Notes: a model not told the origin generated them from the sequence alone. A stretch of DNA of 64,000 bases from Onchidella celtica (GCA_963931925.1 OZ007570.1:25985804-26049803); one strand, 5' to 3'; shown: positions 36,427-46,826, counted from the stretch's first letter. A program made the numbers and translations.

Positions 36427-37776
36427 CTGGAGAGGGACCCTTAAAGAACTTAAATAACGCCATGCCATAGGTAAATTATTTTAAAAGCTATTGTATTTTT
36501 TATTCCATTATTTAATATTGTACTGTTGTAACATTGTGTTTTCAGGTCCTTTTATTATAGATTTTAGGCAATTTGTATTAATTTAACATTTTATTTCAAT
36601 TTCATATGGTGAACTCAACATCCCATTGACCCGACGACACCGGCGAGGGACACCTTTCACCGTACAGATCTACTTGAGACAGAAACGCAGTTTTTGGGCT
36701 TGGAGCTACGGTTTGAGGATATTTACCATCTGAATTCCTCAAAAACAAAGTTAAGTGAACCATCTTTTAACAGTCTTGAGGAGGGCGACGTACTTTCCGC
36801 TCTGTGTTTCCAGGCTATTTTACCATTTACTATATGTTTAGTTTAAGAGCGGGAGGTTGGTTGGGATCATAGTTTAGCATATCTTCTTTGCCATTACGAA
36901 GGATATTGGAGTGCCTTGGTGGCTATTTATAACTCGGGGGGATTTGCTTCACTGTGAATAGTTCTTTTAGGGATTCATTATTCGTATAGATTGTGGCGTT
37001 TTTCTTACTTCCTCACTTTTCTTTAGGAAGATGTCTCTCCTGTCTTTTGCTTAAACTTTCTGTAACATAAGTTAGGACTTGTAGGGTCTGTTATCGTTCG
37101 TCTTACTTGTGAGTTTAGCGTCCTGTTTATTGTATTTCTTTTTGCTTCCTTATAAACTTTAAACTACTATACTAACATTGTTATGTTTACAATATATGCC
37201 TGAGGTGTTTCACGTGCTAAAACCACGTTGAATTGTAATCTGGTATTGACATATGAGAGAGAGAGAGTTATAATAAATTTTTGTTCACGTGCTAATTTCA
37301 CGTTGAATATAGAGAGAATAATTTTGCAGTGGTAACAGAAGACACTGCGTGTGCGCGTTTTGAGAAGAGAGAGATATATTTTTGATTTGTCGCATTGAGA
37401 GAGCGATTCATTTTTCACAGTGATAACAGAGGACACTGGTTCGTCGCGTTGAGAGAGACATAAATTTTGAGAGTGATCACTCAAGACACTAATTTATCGC
37501 ATTAAAGGCGATATATATATTTTATTGCAGTGGGAGCAACGGATTGACGGCACTGCCTTACTATATTTCATATTCAGAGAGAGAGAGATAAAAGTTTTTG
37601 CAGTGGAAGACACACTGCCTGCAATTTACAGAGAGAGATAGAACGTTCTTTTCGCGAAGCAGTGCTAACGTAAGACACTGAATTAATATTAACAGAGAAT
37701 AACTGTTATAGATAATATAATTGATACCGCGATATACAGTAGGTAGATACTTACTAATTACAGACTTTAACATATC
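36427..37776 (+). other. untranslated leader of the Gmr1-like element
   Basis: About 1.35 kb between the 5' LTR and the gag start. The first half is unremarkable. The second half has repeated GAGAGAGA purine tracts, a duplicated CACGTGCTAA…CACGTTGAAT motif (near 37210 and 37286) and the hairpin series at 37326-37680. Such a position would suit packaging or dimerisation signals, or translational control, but nothing here proves it. Confidence 0.7.
37326..37680 (+). repeat. six spaced CAGTG…CACTG hairpins in the leader
   Basis: Stems pair at 37326-37331/37343-37348, 37418-37422/37434-37438, 37472-37475/37487-37490 (weaker), 37527-37532/37551-37556, 37600-37605/37613-37618 and 37660-37664/37676-37680. 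Loops often read like GTAACAGAAGA, and each is preceded by a GAGAGA tract and usually a T-rich stretch. The units are degenerate direct repeats of 50-90 bp whose paired bases are the best-kept part. Confidence 0.7.
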
Positions 37777-40545
37777 ATGGCCGAGTTTCTTAAATACATT
37801 GAATCTGCCAAAGTTCTGGGTATACCAGAAGAAGAACGCGCCTCGTGGTGCGAACGACAATTACAGCAAGACCGAGATCGTGAGGATCGAAAAGAAGCAA
37901 GAGAAAGAGAAAAAGAAAAAGAAGTAGAGAGAGAAAAGGAAAGAGAAAGAGAAAGAGAAAAAGAAGAAAGAGAAAGAGAAAAAGAAGAAAGAGAAAGAGA
38001 AAAAGAAAGAGAGAGAGAAAAGGAAAGGCAGCATGAACTCGCAATAAAGAAGTTAGAGCGAGAATCGCTTGTGACCCCCACTACTGCCACCAATACTTAT
38101 GCTACCAAACCAAAGCTGCCGACATTTAATGAAAAACTCGACCGGATCGACGCATATTTACATCGGTTTGAGCTACACGCTAAATGCGTCGGATGGCAGC
38201 AGGCGATGTACAGTTCATGCCTGTCTAATTTACTAACAGGAAAGGCTCTGGAAGTATTTCATAGCCTCAAAGTAGAGGATGCCAACGACTATGACAAGCT
38301 TAAAACAGCACTGCTTAAGCGATTCCAGCATACCGAGGATGGCTTTCATCAGAGATTTCGCGCACGTAAACCTGAGCCATCTGAAAATTTCTCAACTTAT
38401 GTGAATCGGCTGAAACATTACTTAGATCGCTGGATCGAGCTCGCGAACGTGACTACCGGAAATTATTCCCAACTTTATGATTTGGTCTTAAAAGACCAAA
38501 TCTATACGGCATGTCATTCCGATTTGGTTGCCCACCTTAAAGAGAGGGCACCGACATCCTCTGAAGAAATCACATCGTGCGCGGAACGTTATGCGTCCGC
38601 CCACCCAAATCGTCCTTTGGCAAAGCCTTCAACTACAGCACCGTGTTATGCCAACGTGGGCAAAGGAGCGCCAACCGGACACGATCGTTCAAGGCCGACT
38701 CGTCGTCAGGCCCCAAATCCGCGCTCTCAATCAGAGCCGCCTTTTTTTAGACAGAGGGATTTTCCGAATCGAAGTAATGTATCCCCGCGTCGAGGATACC
38801 AGAGCTATTCTTTTTACGAGCCTCGCCCATATTATCGTGGCAACTATCCAGGCCAACAATATAACCGGCCTCAGGGACCGCCGCGACGAGTGCATTTTGA
38901 TAATAATCATGATTATGATAGGCCGCAGAGTCTTCCCTATCGTGGAAACGATCCTAATCGTATTATGTGTTTTAGGTGTAATAGGGTAGGCCACATACAA
39001 AAATTTTGTAACGTGAAAATGGAATCAACAAATGCCTGCTCTGTGCAATCTACACCCTATATAGATGTTGGTTATACTAATAAATCTTCATCGCAATCAA
39101 AGACTATTCCAGTCATGTCCGCCCTACATGAACTGGGTGAATTAACATTTTACCAGGGCCGCGTGAACGCGATTCGCGCTTCTGTTCTACGTGACTCCGG
39201 ATGCACGACTATCGGCGTTCGACAGTCACTAGTCCGTCCAACACAATTTTTGGATAAAGACGTAACTTGTATTACTTTTGGCGGATCTGTAGAGCGATTC
39301 CGTCTTGCAGAAGTTTATATTGATACACCTTTTCTCACAGGTATTGTTACTGCATGTGTACTGCCTAATCCGGTGGCTGATATAATCATAGGGAATGTAC
39401 CTCAAGTAAATAAGTTTCCTATCGGTAACTTGGAAATTTGCACTGAGGATGAGAGTGTTGCTTGTGCGACAACACGCCTACAATCGAGTCGACGAGCAGA
39501 CAGTCCATTGAGTAATCCTACTATTGAAGTGAACATAACGTCTAGTGCATTTCATGATGAGCAACATTCAGATCCCACATTGAAACAATTGTTTGCTAAG
39601 GTTGATCCTACCGCGCCGGATACCTCTAAGTTTCTTATTAAAGATGACTTATTATATCGTAATTTTCGGAATAAACGACAGGCCATCATGCAACTTGTAG
39701 TACCCAGATCTTTTCGTCGCGACATTATTAGTCTCGCGCATGACACTTCCTTGGCGGGTCACCAAGGAAAGGCCAGAACTAAGTCTCGAATACTATCGCA
39801 ATTTTTTTGGCCCAGTATTTACGCAGATGTAAACCGGTTCGTATCAACATGTGACGTATGTCAGAGACGTACTCCTAAAGGAAGAGCATCGCGGGCTCCT
39901 CTGCAGGAGATGCCTATGGTCTCCAGACCATTTGAGCGCGTTGCCGTAGATATAGTTGGGCCCCTACACAAGTCAGACAGAGGACATCGTTTTATACTTT
40001 CTGTCATTGACTACGCAACCCGTTGGCCAGAGGCCATTCCGCTAAAAGACATTTCAGCCGATCATGTCGCTGAGGCCCTTATTACTATTTTTTCGCGTCT
40101 TGGGTTTCCGGTTGAAATTTTATCGGACAGAGGTCCACAGTTTACCTCTGAGCTTTTTAAGAAAGTCTTGGAATTGGTCGGGATTAAACAAAGATTGACA
40201 TCTCCATACCACCCACAGTCTAATGGCTGCTGTGAACGGTGGAATGCTACCATGAAAACTATGCTTGCGCGAGTTTCCGCCGACAAACCGAGTGATTGGG
40301 ATCGACAACTCCCCGCTATTCTCTTTGCATACCGAGAACTACCGAACGCATCGACGGGTTTTTCCCCCTTCGAATTATTGTATGGTCGCAAACCGCGTGG
40401 TCCAATGGCCATACTCCATGATTTATTCGCCGGATCAAACACCGACGACAACGATACGCGGTCTGCATATCAATACGTTGTAGACTTGCGGCATCGAATT
40501 CTTAACGCATGTCAGCTCGCACAAAAATCTTCAGCTGCGCATGCT
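37777..40545 (+). CDS. gag, protease and integrase region of the Gmr1-like element (fossil)
   Basis: Begins with ATG in a good context after the leader. Residues about 35-90 form a charged E/K/R coiled coil. About 105-275 is a capsid-like domain (FNEKLDRIDAYLHRFE, LLTGKALEVFHSL), whose second half, about 188-275, resembles the vertebrate SCAN fold (FHQRFR…LDRWIEL…LKDQIY). A CCHC zinc knuckle (CFRCNRVGHIQKFC) is near residue 398 after an R/P/Y-rich linker. A retroviral-type protease motif (LRDSGC) is near 473. An HHCC integrase zinc site is at about 654-700, and the integrase core acidic residues are near 724, 782 and 819. The right side of the frame meets the LINE insertion at 40546. It would normally yield a polyprotein for particle assembly and integration. 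Confidence 0.9.
40533..40545. repeat. 13-bp target site duplication of the nested LINE
   Basis: AGCTGCGCATGCT here is repeated exactly at 45065-45077, bracketing the LINE. Perfect identity shows a recent insertion by target-primed reverse transcription. Confidence 0.93.
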
Positions 40546-40552
40546 CGAGTGC

Positions 40553-43500
40553 TCATCCCTGGCCGATCGAGTTTTCACTCGTGACGGCAATGGCAAACAT
40601 GGCAGTTTTCTTTAATTGTTTAACGTCCCCATAAAGGCAATTGGAGACTGTCGGGGTATCTGGGAGGTGGCGGGCTCTTAGTTGTTTCAGTCCTTGGCAC
40701 TCCGCGAGTATGTGTTCGACAGTCTCCTGCGGGGACCCGCAGTGCCGGCATACTGGCTCACGGAGTGGGTTGAAACGATTTAGATGTGCGTTCAACTGGA
40801 CATGCCCCGTCCTCATACGCTGTATGATAGTCGCGTATTTGCGTTCTAGTGACAAAATCGGGTCTTTGATGTCTGGTTTGGTTTGATTATGATACACCCT
40901 ACGTCCTTTATCCGAGTTTGCCCATTGATATAGCCATTTCCTGCGTCCGTGAGCGCGGATTCTGGCTCGGGCTGCTGGGTAAGACGTTGGGTGCTTTGGC
41001 TGTTCGCCTCTGGTACCCTGTTTCGCTAGGCTATCAGCAACCTCGTTGCCCCGGATACCTATGTGCGCGGGGATCCACTGGAGGTGGACCTCGACACCGT
41101 ATCCACTTATGATCTGGTGGCAGATATGTCTGATTTTATCTGCGCCATGTGCCTCGAGCTTATGGTTGAGCGATTGGACGGCCATCAGTGTGGCCCTTGA
41201 GTCTGAGAACACAACAATATCTTCTGGCGATACTGTTCCGTTTTCAAAGCCGTTGAAAACCGTAGTCAGTGTTCTCCCTATCGCTGTCGCCTCAGCGTCG
41301 AAGTTGGAGCCATTCGCCCCGCATGGCCCATAGATCTTATCGGTGTCGGTGCCGTCAGGGTAGTAGATTATTGCCCCGTACCCCGCATTCGTAGTCGCCT
41401 GTACTGCCGAACCGTCAGTATATGCCTTAATCATGTGTGCTGGGTACGAGTCAATAGTTTCGCCAGCTGCCGTTTTCAGGATCGTGGGATTGACCTCCTT
41501 TGTCAGGTTTGTATCTAGAAGCGTGGTTTTGACCACTGGGGGTTTCAGGGAGGCGTGAGGTGGCTCTTTCGTCCATAACCGAAGGGGCATTCTGTCTTGT
41601 TCTAGCCCATACTCCTCAGTTAGCCGTTTGGCTTCGCCCAGGAACGACTTCTTCTGGAGTATTTTCGGTGGCGGTTCGATTTCGATCGCCTTCCGCGCCG
41701 GGTAGTCCGGCTCGAGCCTTTTTAACCTCTCGTACTGCTGTAGTACGCTTCCTTCCCTTCTGTTTGCCAGTGGTTCCACATTGGTCATGATTTCGAGAGC
41801 ATTCGTAGGAGTGGTTTTGAGGCAGCCTGTTATGAGTCTCAAGGCGCTGTTCTGAACTCGGTCCAGTGCCGACAGCGTTCGGTCACTGGCCATTGGTTGC
41901 AGTGGTAGGCTATATTCTAGTCCTGCTCGGACGTAGGCTAGATATAGCTGTCTGAGAACCTTCCCAGTGGCACCCCAGTTGGTACTGGCGAGCGTTTTTA
42001 ACAGTGTCAATCGCCTCCTAGCCTCAGTCTCGAGCTTGCTGACGTGCGTCTGCAAGTTGAGCCTGCTGTCAAGTTCGACTCCCAGGTATCGTGGTGCGCT
42101 TTCCCTTTTGAGTGTCTGGCCATTGATCTTAAGATTGATGGTGGCTTTCTGGACGTGTTTTCCGTTGGTGAAGAGTTGATAAACGGTCTTATCGACGTTT
42201 ATCTCCATCTTCCACAATCGGCAGTAACAGGCAAGCGTCGCGAGGTCCCGGTTAAGGTCTCGCTGTAACCATTGGACATGCTTTCCTGTCCTCCAGATTA
42301 CCATATCGTCGGCATACATCGCTTTTTCGCATCTCAGGTGTTGGGTAAGGTCGCTGGTGTAAGCCGCAAAGAGCGTGCAGCTTAACGCTGAACCTTGCGG
42401 TAGGCCATTCTCCATGGTGAGTTGGCTTGAGGTCTGTCCGTTCACTCTGGTGCGGACTGTTCGATTGTGAAGGAAATCTTTTACCCATGCATATATATTT
42501 CCTTTGACCTCCGCCTTGAGTAATTTAAGGAGTAGCCCACCTTTGCACACCTTATCGTACGCTTGTTTGAGGTCGACGAATACGGCGATAGTATGCTCCC
42601 GCCTATGGAAACCATTATTGACCGCTTGGGTCAATCGGATAAGCTGGTCCATCGTCTGCCTGCCACTACGGAAGCCCGCCTGGTGTCTGTCTAGAAGACC
42701 GCGCTCTTCTAGATACCAGGTCAGCCGGTAGTTAACCATCCTCTCCCCTACTTTGCAGATGCAAGAGGTAAGGGATATTGGCCTATAATGTGATGGTTCG
42801 GTACCATCTTTGCCTGATTTCGGGATAGCTGACACCACTGCCTTTTTCCAGTCAATAGGGAGTTTGCCTTCATGCCACGTTCTATTTATTAAGGCTAGGA
42901 GCCATTTCTTTGCCGTGTGGCCCATCTGGAGCAACATCTCGTTGGAGATTTTGTCCGGGCCTGGCGCTTTACGATTTTTACACTTGCCAAGTGCTCTCTC
43001 CAGTTCCTCTAGGGTAAACTCACTGTTAAAGCCATCGTAATCGCTGTCTACCTGCGACTTTTCGAGCTGACGCCTGACCTTACGGAGCCCCTTGTCCGTA
43101 TTCGTAGCTTTGCCACTCTTATTTGTACTGGCAAAGTGTCGGTTAAGCATGGTTGCACGCTTATGGTCTGTCACCGCGACCGTCCCGTTTGCCCGTATCG
43201 GAGCGACATTCTTCACTCTTTGCCCCCGATTAAGGCGATTCAGGACGGTCCACGCTCGGCCACCACTCGGGTCCACGTTCAGAGACTCGCACAGGTTTAA
43301 CCACTTTGCCCTCTTGGTGTTTCTGGATAGCATTTTGACTTTGGCGGTCAATCTATTGTACTCGATCCTTGCCGCCGTGCTCGTTTTTGCTTTTCTTCTC
43401 GCCCTCTTACGCTGTCGGACCGCCTGTTCAAGTTCCTTTGACCAGGGCAAGCGATTTAGGGGCTGCAGTCCTCGCGGAATACTCCGCTTAGCAGCTGCGA

Positions 43501-44485
43501 GCACGGCCGTAGTCAGTACGGCGTTGGCTTCGTCAATAGAACCCTGGTTTGGGTCCACCTCGTTCAGAGTTAAACCTAAAGTCTCTCTGAACTCTTCCCA
43601 TCTACCTCGCTTGTAATTCCAGTTTAAACGTTTCTCCTTCTTCTTAGCTGTTTTGGTCTGGATTTGTACGAGGAGAGGAAGGTGGTCGCTACCTACGTCC
43701 TCGAGGACTGTGTAGCTGTGTCTGGTAACGAGGTCAGCGGATAGAAGCGTAATGTCTGGCCGACTCTCCGCGCCGTTTGCACGATGCAAGCAAGTAGGCG
43801 CGGAGGCGCTTGATTGTATCCGGACCAGGTTCGAACTTAGGAGGAGATCTTCGACGTTTCTTCCTGCGATGTTCGTGGATTCTGGGGTGTATCCCATTTC
43901 AGGGCTTCGTGCGTTGAAGTCTCCTCCTATGATGGTTTTTCTAAAGGTAGCCTCTGTCAGCCCTAGGTCGCAGGGGACCTTAGGGGGATTATACACATTC
44001 GTGATGGTAAAGGACACGCCGTCCTTCCATACTGTAAGGGTGAGGGTATCAGTTTCACCGTTACTCGTCGGGGCGTTCTGCCTCACCGCCGTAATGTCAT
44101 TGCGAACCAGTGTGGCAATGCCTCGGCATTTGGTACACGAGCAGGTGTACATGGTATACCCTGTGACATGCGCGCCTCTCCCATTCAGTAGAGTCTCCTG
44201 GATGAGAGCTACATGTATGTGTTTTGCCTTCAGGAGCTTAGTAAGCTCCAAGACCTTCGGGCGAAGGCCGCAGACGTTGAGCTGCAACATGTTAAGTGTC
44301 GCAGGGGGATCCCTCGCCGCTAGGGTCCCCTTCTTGGTTTTCGCACACTCATTCACACTCGCATTTAGACACAGGTTACCAGTAGCGTACTTGCGCAGGG
44401 GGACCTGGTAACTGCCATCCTCCCTACGGAGAATATGTCTGGGTTTCTCAGCCCCACGTTTATTTTTGCCATATTGTACCATCAT
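40553..44485 (-). CDS. LINE ORF2: APE endonuclease, reverse transcriptase, RNase H
   Basis: This is the replication protein of the nested LINE, nicking target DNA and copying its own RNA at the nick. The frame is open from just after a stop upstream of 44527; the first ATG is at 44485, giving 1310 residues. In numbering from that ATG, the APE endonuclease spans about 62-285 (LQLNVCGL, ALIQET, IIGGDFNARSPE, GSDHLPLL). The RT spans about 500-790 (KAPGPDKISNEML, VFVDLKQAYDKV, GLPQGSALS, and catalytic YADD near 724). RNase H spans about 1015-1150 (AYTDGSA, VVFSDSRATL, IPAHIGIRGNEVADSLAK). A terminal CRHCG…H…C zinc-binding motif is at about 1245. All core catalytic motifs look present and there is no internal stop, so the copy is young. 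It lies antisense to the surrounding LTR element, so it needs its own promoter. Shadow frames on the plus strand are ignored. Confidence 0.93.
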   Translation of the reverse strand: MMVQYGKNKRGAEKPRHILRREDGSYQVPLRKYATGNLCLNASVNECAKTKKGTLAARDPPATLNMLQLNVCGLRPKVLELTKLLKAKHIHVALIQETLLNGRGAHVTGYTMYTCSCTKCRGIATLVRNDITAVRQNAPTSNGETDTLTLTVWKDGVSFTITNVYNPPKVPCDLGLTEATFRKTIIGGDFNARSPEMGYTPESTNIAGRNVEDLLLSSNLVRIQSSASAPTCLHRANGAESRPDITLLSADLVTRHSYTVLEDVGSDHLPLLVQIQTKTAKKKEKRLNWNYKRGRWEEFRETLGLTLNEVDPNQGSIDEANAVLTTAVLAAAKRSIPRGLQPLNRLPWSKELEQAVRQRKRARRKAKTSTAARIEYNRLTAKVKMLSRNTKRAKWLNLCESLNVDPSGGRAWTVLNRLNRGQRVKNVAPIRANGTVAVTDHKRATMLNRHFASTNKSGKATNTDKGLRKVRRQLEKSQVDSDYDGFNSEFTLEELERALGKCKNRKAPGPDKISNEMLLQMGHTAKKWLLALINRTWHEGKLPIDWKKAVVSAIPKSGKDGTEPSHYRPISLTSCICKVGERMVNYRLTWYLEERGLLDRHQAGFRSGRQTMDQLIRLTQAVNNGFHRREHTIAVFVDLKQAYDKVCKGGLLLKLLKAEVKGNIYAWVKDFLHNRTVRTRVNGQTSSQLTMENGLPQGSALSCTLFAAYTSDLTQHLRCEKAMYADDMVIWRTGKHVQWLQRDLNRDLATLACYCRLWKMEINVDKTVYQLFTNGKHVQKATINLKINGQTLKRESAPRYLGVELDSRLNLQTHVSKLETEARRRLTLLKTLASTNWGATGKVLRQLYLAYVRAGLEYSLPLQPMASDRTLSALDRVQNSALRLITGCLKTTPTNALEIMTNVEPLANRREGSVLQQYERLKRLEPDYPARKAIEIEPPPKILQKKSFLGEAKRLTEEYGLEQDRMPLRLWTKEPPHASLKPPVVKTTLLDTNLTKEVNPTILKTAAGETIDSYPAHMIKAYTDGSAVQATTNAGYGAIIYYPDGTDTDKIYGPCGANGSNFDAEATAIGRTLTTVFNGFENGTVSPEDIVVFSDSRATLMAVQSLNHKLEAHGADKIRHICHQIISGYGVEVHLQWIPAHIGIRGNEVADSLAKQGTRGEQPKHPTSYPAARARIRAHGRRKWLYQWANSDKGRRVYHNQTKPDIKDPILSLERKYATIIQRMRTGHVQLNAHLNRFNPLREPVCRHCGSPQETVEHILAECQGLKQLRARHLPDTPTVSNCLYGDVKQLKKTAMFAIAVTSENSIGQG
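40568..40581 (-). other. GAAA-tetraloop hairpin at the LINE 3' end
   Basis: In the LINE sense direction CGAGT-GAAA-ACTCG forms a five-pair stem with a GNRA-type loop. It overlaps the last codons of the ORF, about 22 bases from the 3' end. With almost no 3' UTR, this could be the structure its RT recognises. Confidence 0.5.
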
Positions 44486-45064
44486 GTAAAGTGGGAATTT
44501 GTCGCTGCTTAGATCCCTTTCAGACAAAAGGAGGCTGGTGACAGCCTGAACCGACTGATTCGTATCACGTCGTGATCAGAATCTCTCTTTCTCATCCGCC
44601 AGCGTGCGGTCATTGTCTTGTTTAGTCGTTGTCACGTAGTGCTTGCTGCACGACTTTCGAAAGATCGATCTGGTCAGTCCCCGGCCCTCAATCGGGGACT
44701 GCCACCACTGCGTTCTGCTAGGCAATTTGCCCCCATCTGCCTACAGCAACGGAAAGCTCCCAGTGTTTAACGGCTTCGGGAAGGTCAGCCGTCAGCCCGT
44801 CCCCGTTAGCTAGCCCCCAGCTTGGGCTACCCCGCTGCTACCACGTGGCGGTCGAGAAGAAATTCTCCCCGGGTCTCTCCAGACCTGGGATCGGGCTTAT
44901 CCGGAGCCCGGAGGCTGCGGAATGGTCATAGGCGGAACGGTGATCATCTGCTAGTACCACTCGTTCGCATACACCTTGTACGAGGGACCCACCGAGACAG
45001 GACCAGTATTCGACCTCAGTCGGTTTCCCGGAAACACTGCGACAGCAGGACCCTCGGAGCAGCG
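44486..45064 (-). other. 5' region of the nested LINE
   Basis: GC-richer than the surroundings. It has no zinc-knuckle or coiled-coil ORF1 remnant in any minus-strand frame I read. A 78-codon frame starts inside the target duplication and is therefore not native. It may be a 5' UTR with an internal promoter. Confidence 0.55.
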
Positions 45065-46826
45065 AGCTGCGCATGCTAGTCTTTATAAACTATATCGTGA
45101 TCAAGGTAGCCGATTGCGAACCTTGGCCGTCGGAGACCAAACTCTTGTTCTCCTTCCGGAGACGAAAAATAAACTCCTTCTTACATGGAAGGGACCTTTT
45201 AAAGTTCTAAAGAGACTTTCTCGAGTAAATTATCTTATCAAGATTCGGGGACAGGACAAAGTCTTCCATATAAATATGTTAAAGCAGTACCTGTCCGACG
45301 ATGATAATCGTCAGAATAATCGCCGAAATGTGGTTGCTCAGGCCAATGCGGCCTTAGTTTCAGTTGACGATGATGATCCCATTAAGATAGAGAATTCAAT
45401 CCCCGCACTTCGATCTTCTGAAAACACTTCGGATGTAAATATAAATCCAGATTTATCTGAATCGCAAAGACAAGATATAAGACATTTGATTAACGAGTTT
45501 ACTACGGTCTTTACTGATCTACCAGGTAATACTTCTTTGGTACAGCATGTTATAAGATTAAAGACGGATATACCCGTCTTTGTTAAACCATACCCGCGTC
45601 CACTGCACGCACAGGAGACTATAATAACCGAGGTACGTAACATGTTTCACCTGGGAGTGATAGAGCGATCGACGAGCCCATATAACTCACCCATCGTCTT
45701 AGTGAAAAAAAAAGATGATACGGTGCGTTTTTGTATTGACCATCGTAAACTTAATGAGGTTACGATATATGACGCTGAACCGATTCCCAACCAGGAGAAT
45801 CTTTTTGCTCAGTTAGCGAGGGCAACGATTTTTTCTAAAATTGACCTTTCCAAGGGCTATTGGCAAATTCCGCTTGATGAGAATAGCAAGCAATATACCG
45901 CTTTTCAGACTCCGTTGGGTCTTATGCAGTGGCGCTATATGCCTTTCGGGTTAGTTACAGCCCCTGCCACTTTCGCCCGTATGATGACAATATTGCTCCA
46001 GGGTATGAATTCCGTATTGTCGTATTTTGACGACATTTGTATTTATGAAACCAATTGGTCGGGCCACCTCGCAGCCCTACGACAAGTTTTTATTGCTCTT
46101 CGTCGAGCTGGCCTTACGGCGAAACCCAGTAAGGTGTTTTTAGGATATAATGAAATTAATTTTCTGGGCCATACAATTGCCCACGGCGTTCAGACTCCTG
46201 ATGACAAGAAGATAACTACCATCTTAAAGCTCCAACCCCCTCGAACTAAGAAAGAAGTTCGTAGTTTATTGGGCTTTCTTAACTATTATAGGAAGTTCAT
46301 TCCAAATTTTTCTTCGCTTACAGCTCCGTTGTCGGACCTCACAAGAAAGAATTTTCCTAATAAAGTGAAATGGACAACCGAATGTGCTGATACACTTCGT
46401 ACCGTTCAACAACTGTTTTCCACTTCCCCCATTCTCATACTGCCAGATATAAACCAAATATTTATTGTCCGCACTGATGCGTCGGACAAGGGATTGGGAG
46501 CTGTGTTGTTACAGGTACGAGACGATACCTTGCGGCCATGTCTATACGCCAGCCGCAAGTTGCTAGATAGGGAATGCCGCTATGCAATTATCGAGCGAGA
46601 GTGCCTCGCTATAATCTTTGCTGTAAACGCATTTTCGCGATATCTACTCATGTCCGAGTTTATAATTGAAACGGACCATCGTCCGTTGTTATTCTTGAAG
46701 ACTAACAGGGCTAAAAATGCTCCATTAACGAGGTGGAGTCTTGCACTCCAGGAATACCGGTTTGTTATCCGGGCTATCCCTGGTGGTGACAATTCCCAAG
46801 CTGATATTTTGTCACGTCTAATTTAG
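45065..46826 (+). CDS. integrase C-terminal region, reverse transcriptase and RNase H of the Gmr1-like element (fossil)
   Basis: To the right of the LINE the element's coding sequence continues with the integrase C-terminal module (GDQTLVLLPETKNKLLLTW, then WKGPFKV and VFHINMLKQYL) at about 45130-45300. An acidic, N-rich linker follows. The Ty3/gypsy-type reverse transcriptase begins near 45560 (SPYNSPIVLVKKKD, KIDLSKGYWQIPL, FGLVTAPATFARMM, YFDDI near 46025). RNase H is at about 46460-46800 (RTDASDKGLGAVLLQ, ERECLAIIFAV, ETDHRPLLFL). The stop is at 46824-46826, with nothing coding downstream. Finding RT and RNase H last, after integrase, is what marks the element as Gmr1-like. The frame also runs a short way into LINE sequence on its left, which is not its own. 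Confidence 0.92.

Larger units (their letters stand above)
40546..45064 (-). mobile_element. I-group LINE (endonuclease, RT, RNase H), nested in the LTR element
   Basis: A 4519-bp LINE, antisense to its host element and defined by the 13-bp duplication. The 5' end is at 45064 and the 3' end at 40546. It has a GC-rich 5' region of about 580 bp, one long frame, and only seven bases after the stop codon, with no poly(A) or microsatellite tail. The RNase H domain after RT places it in the I group (I, Nimb, Ingi, LOA, Tad kin); Nimb-like is my favourite for a mollusc but is not proven. No gag-like ORF1 was found, so the copy is either 5'-truncated or from a single-ORF lineage. Confidence 0.9.

Noticed and set aside
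43752-44411. 219-codon plus-strand frame opposite the LINE
   Set aside because: Shadow of the minus-strand LINE ORF in its GC-rich endonuclease region.
40553-44527. LINE ORF start at 44527
   Set aside because: The codon there is TTG; the first ATG is 14 codons later at 44485 and was preferred.
44976-45064. Start of the RT-containing frame at 44976
   Set aside because: This part is antisense LINE sequence (and a TTG), not native to the LTR element.
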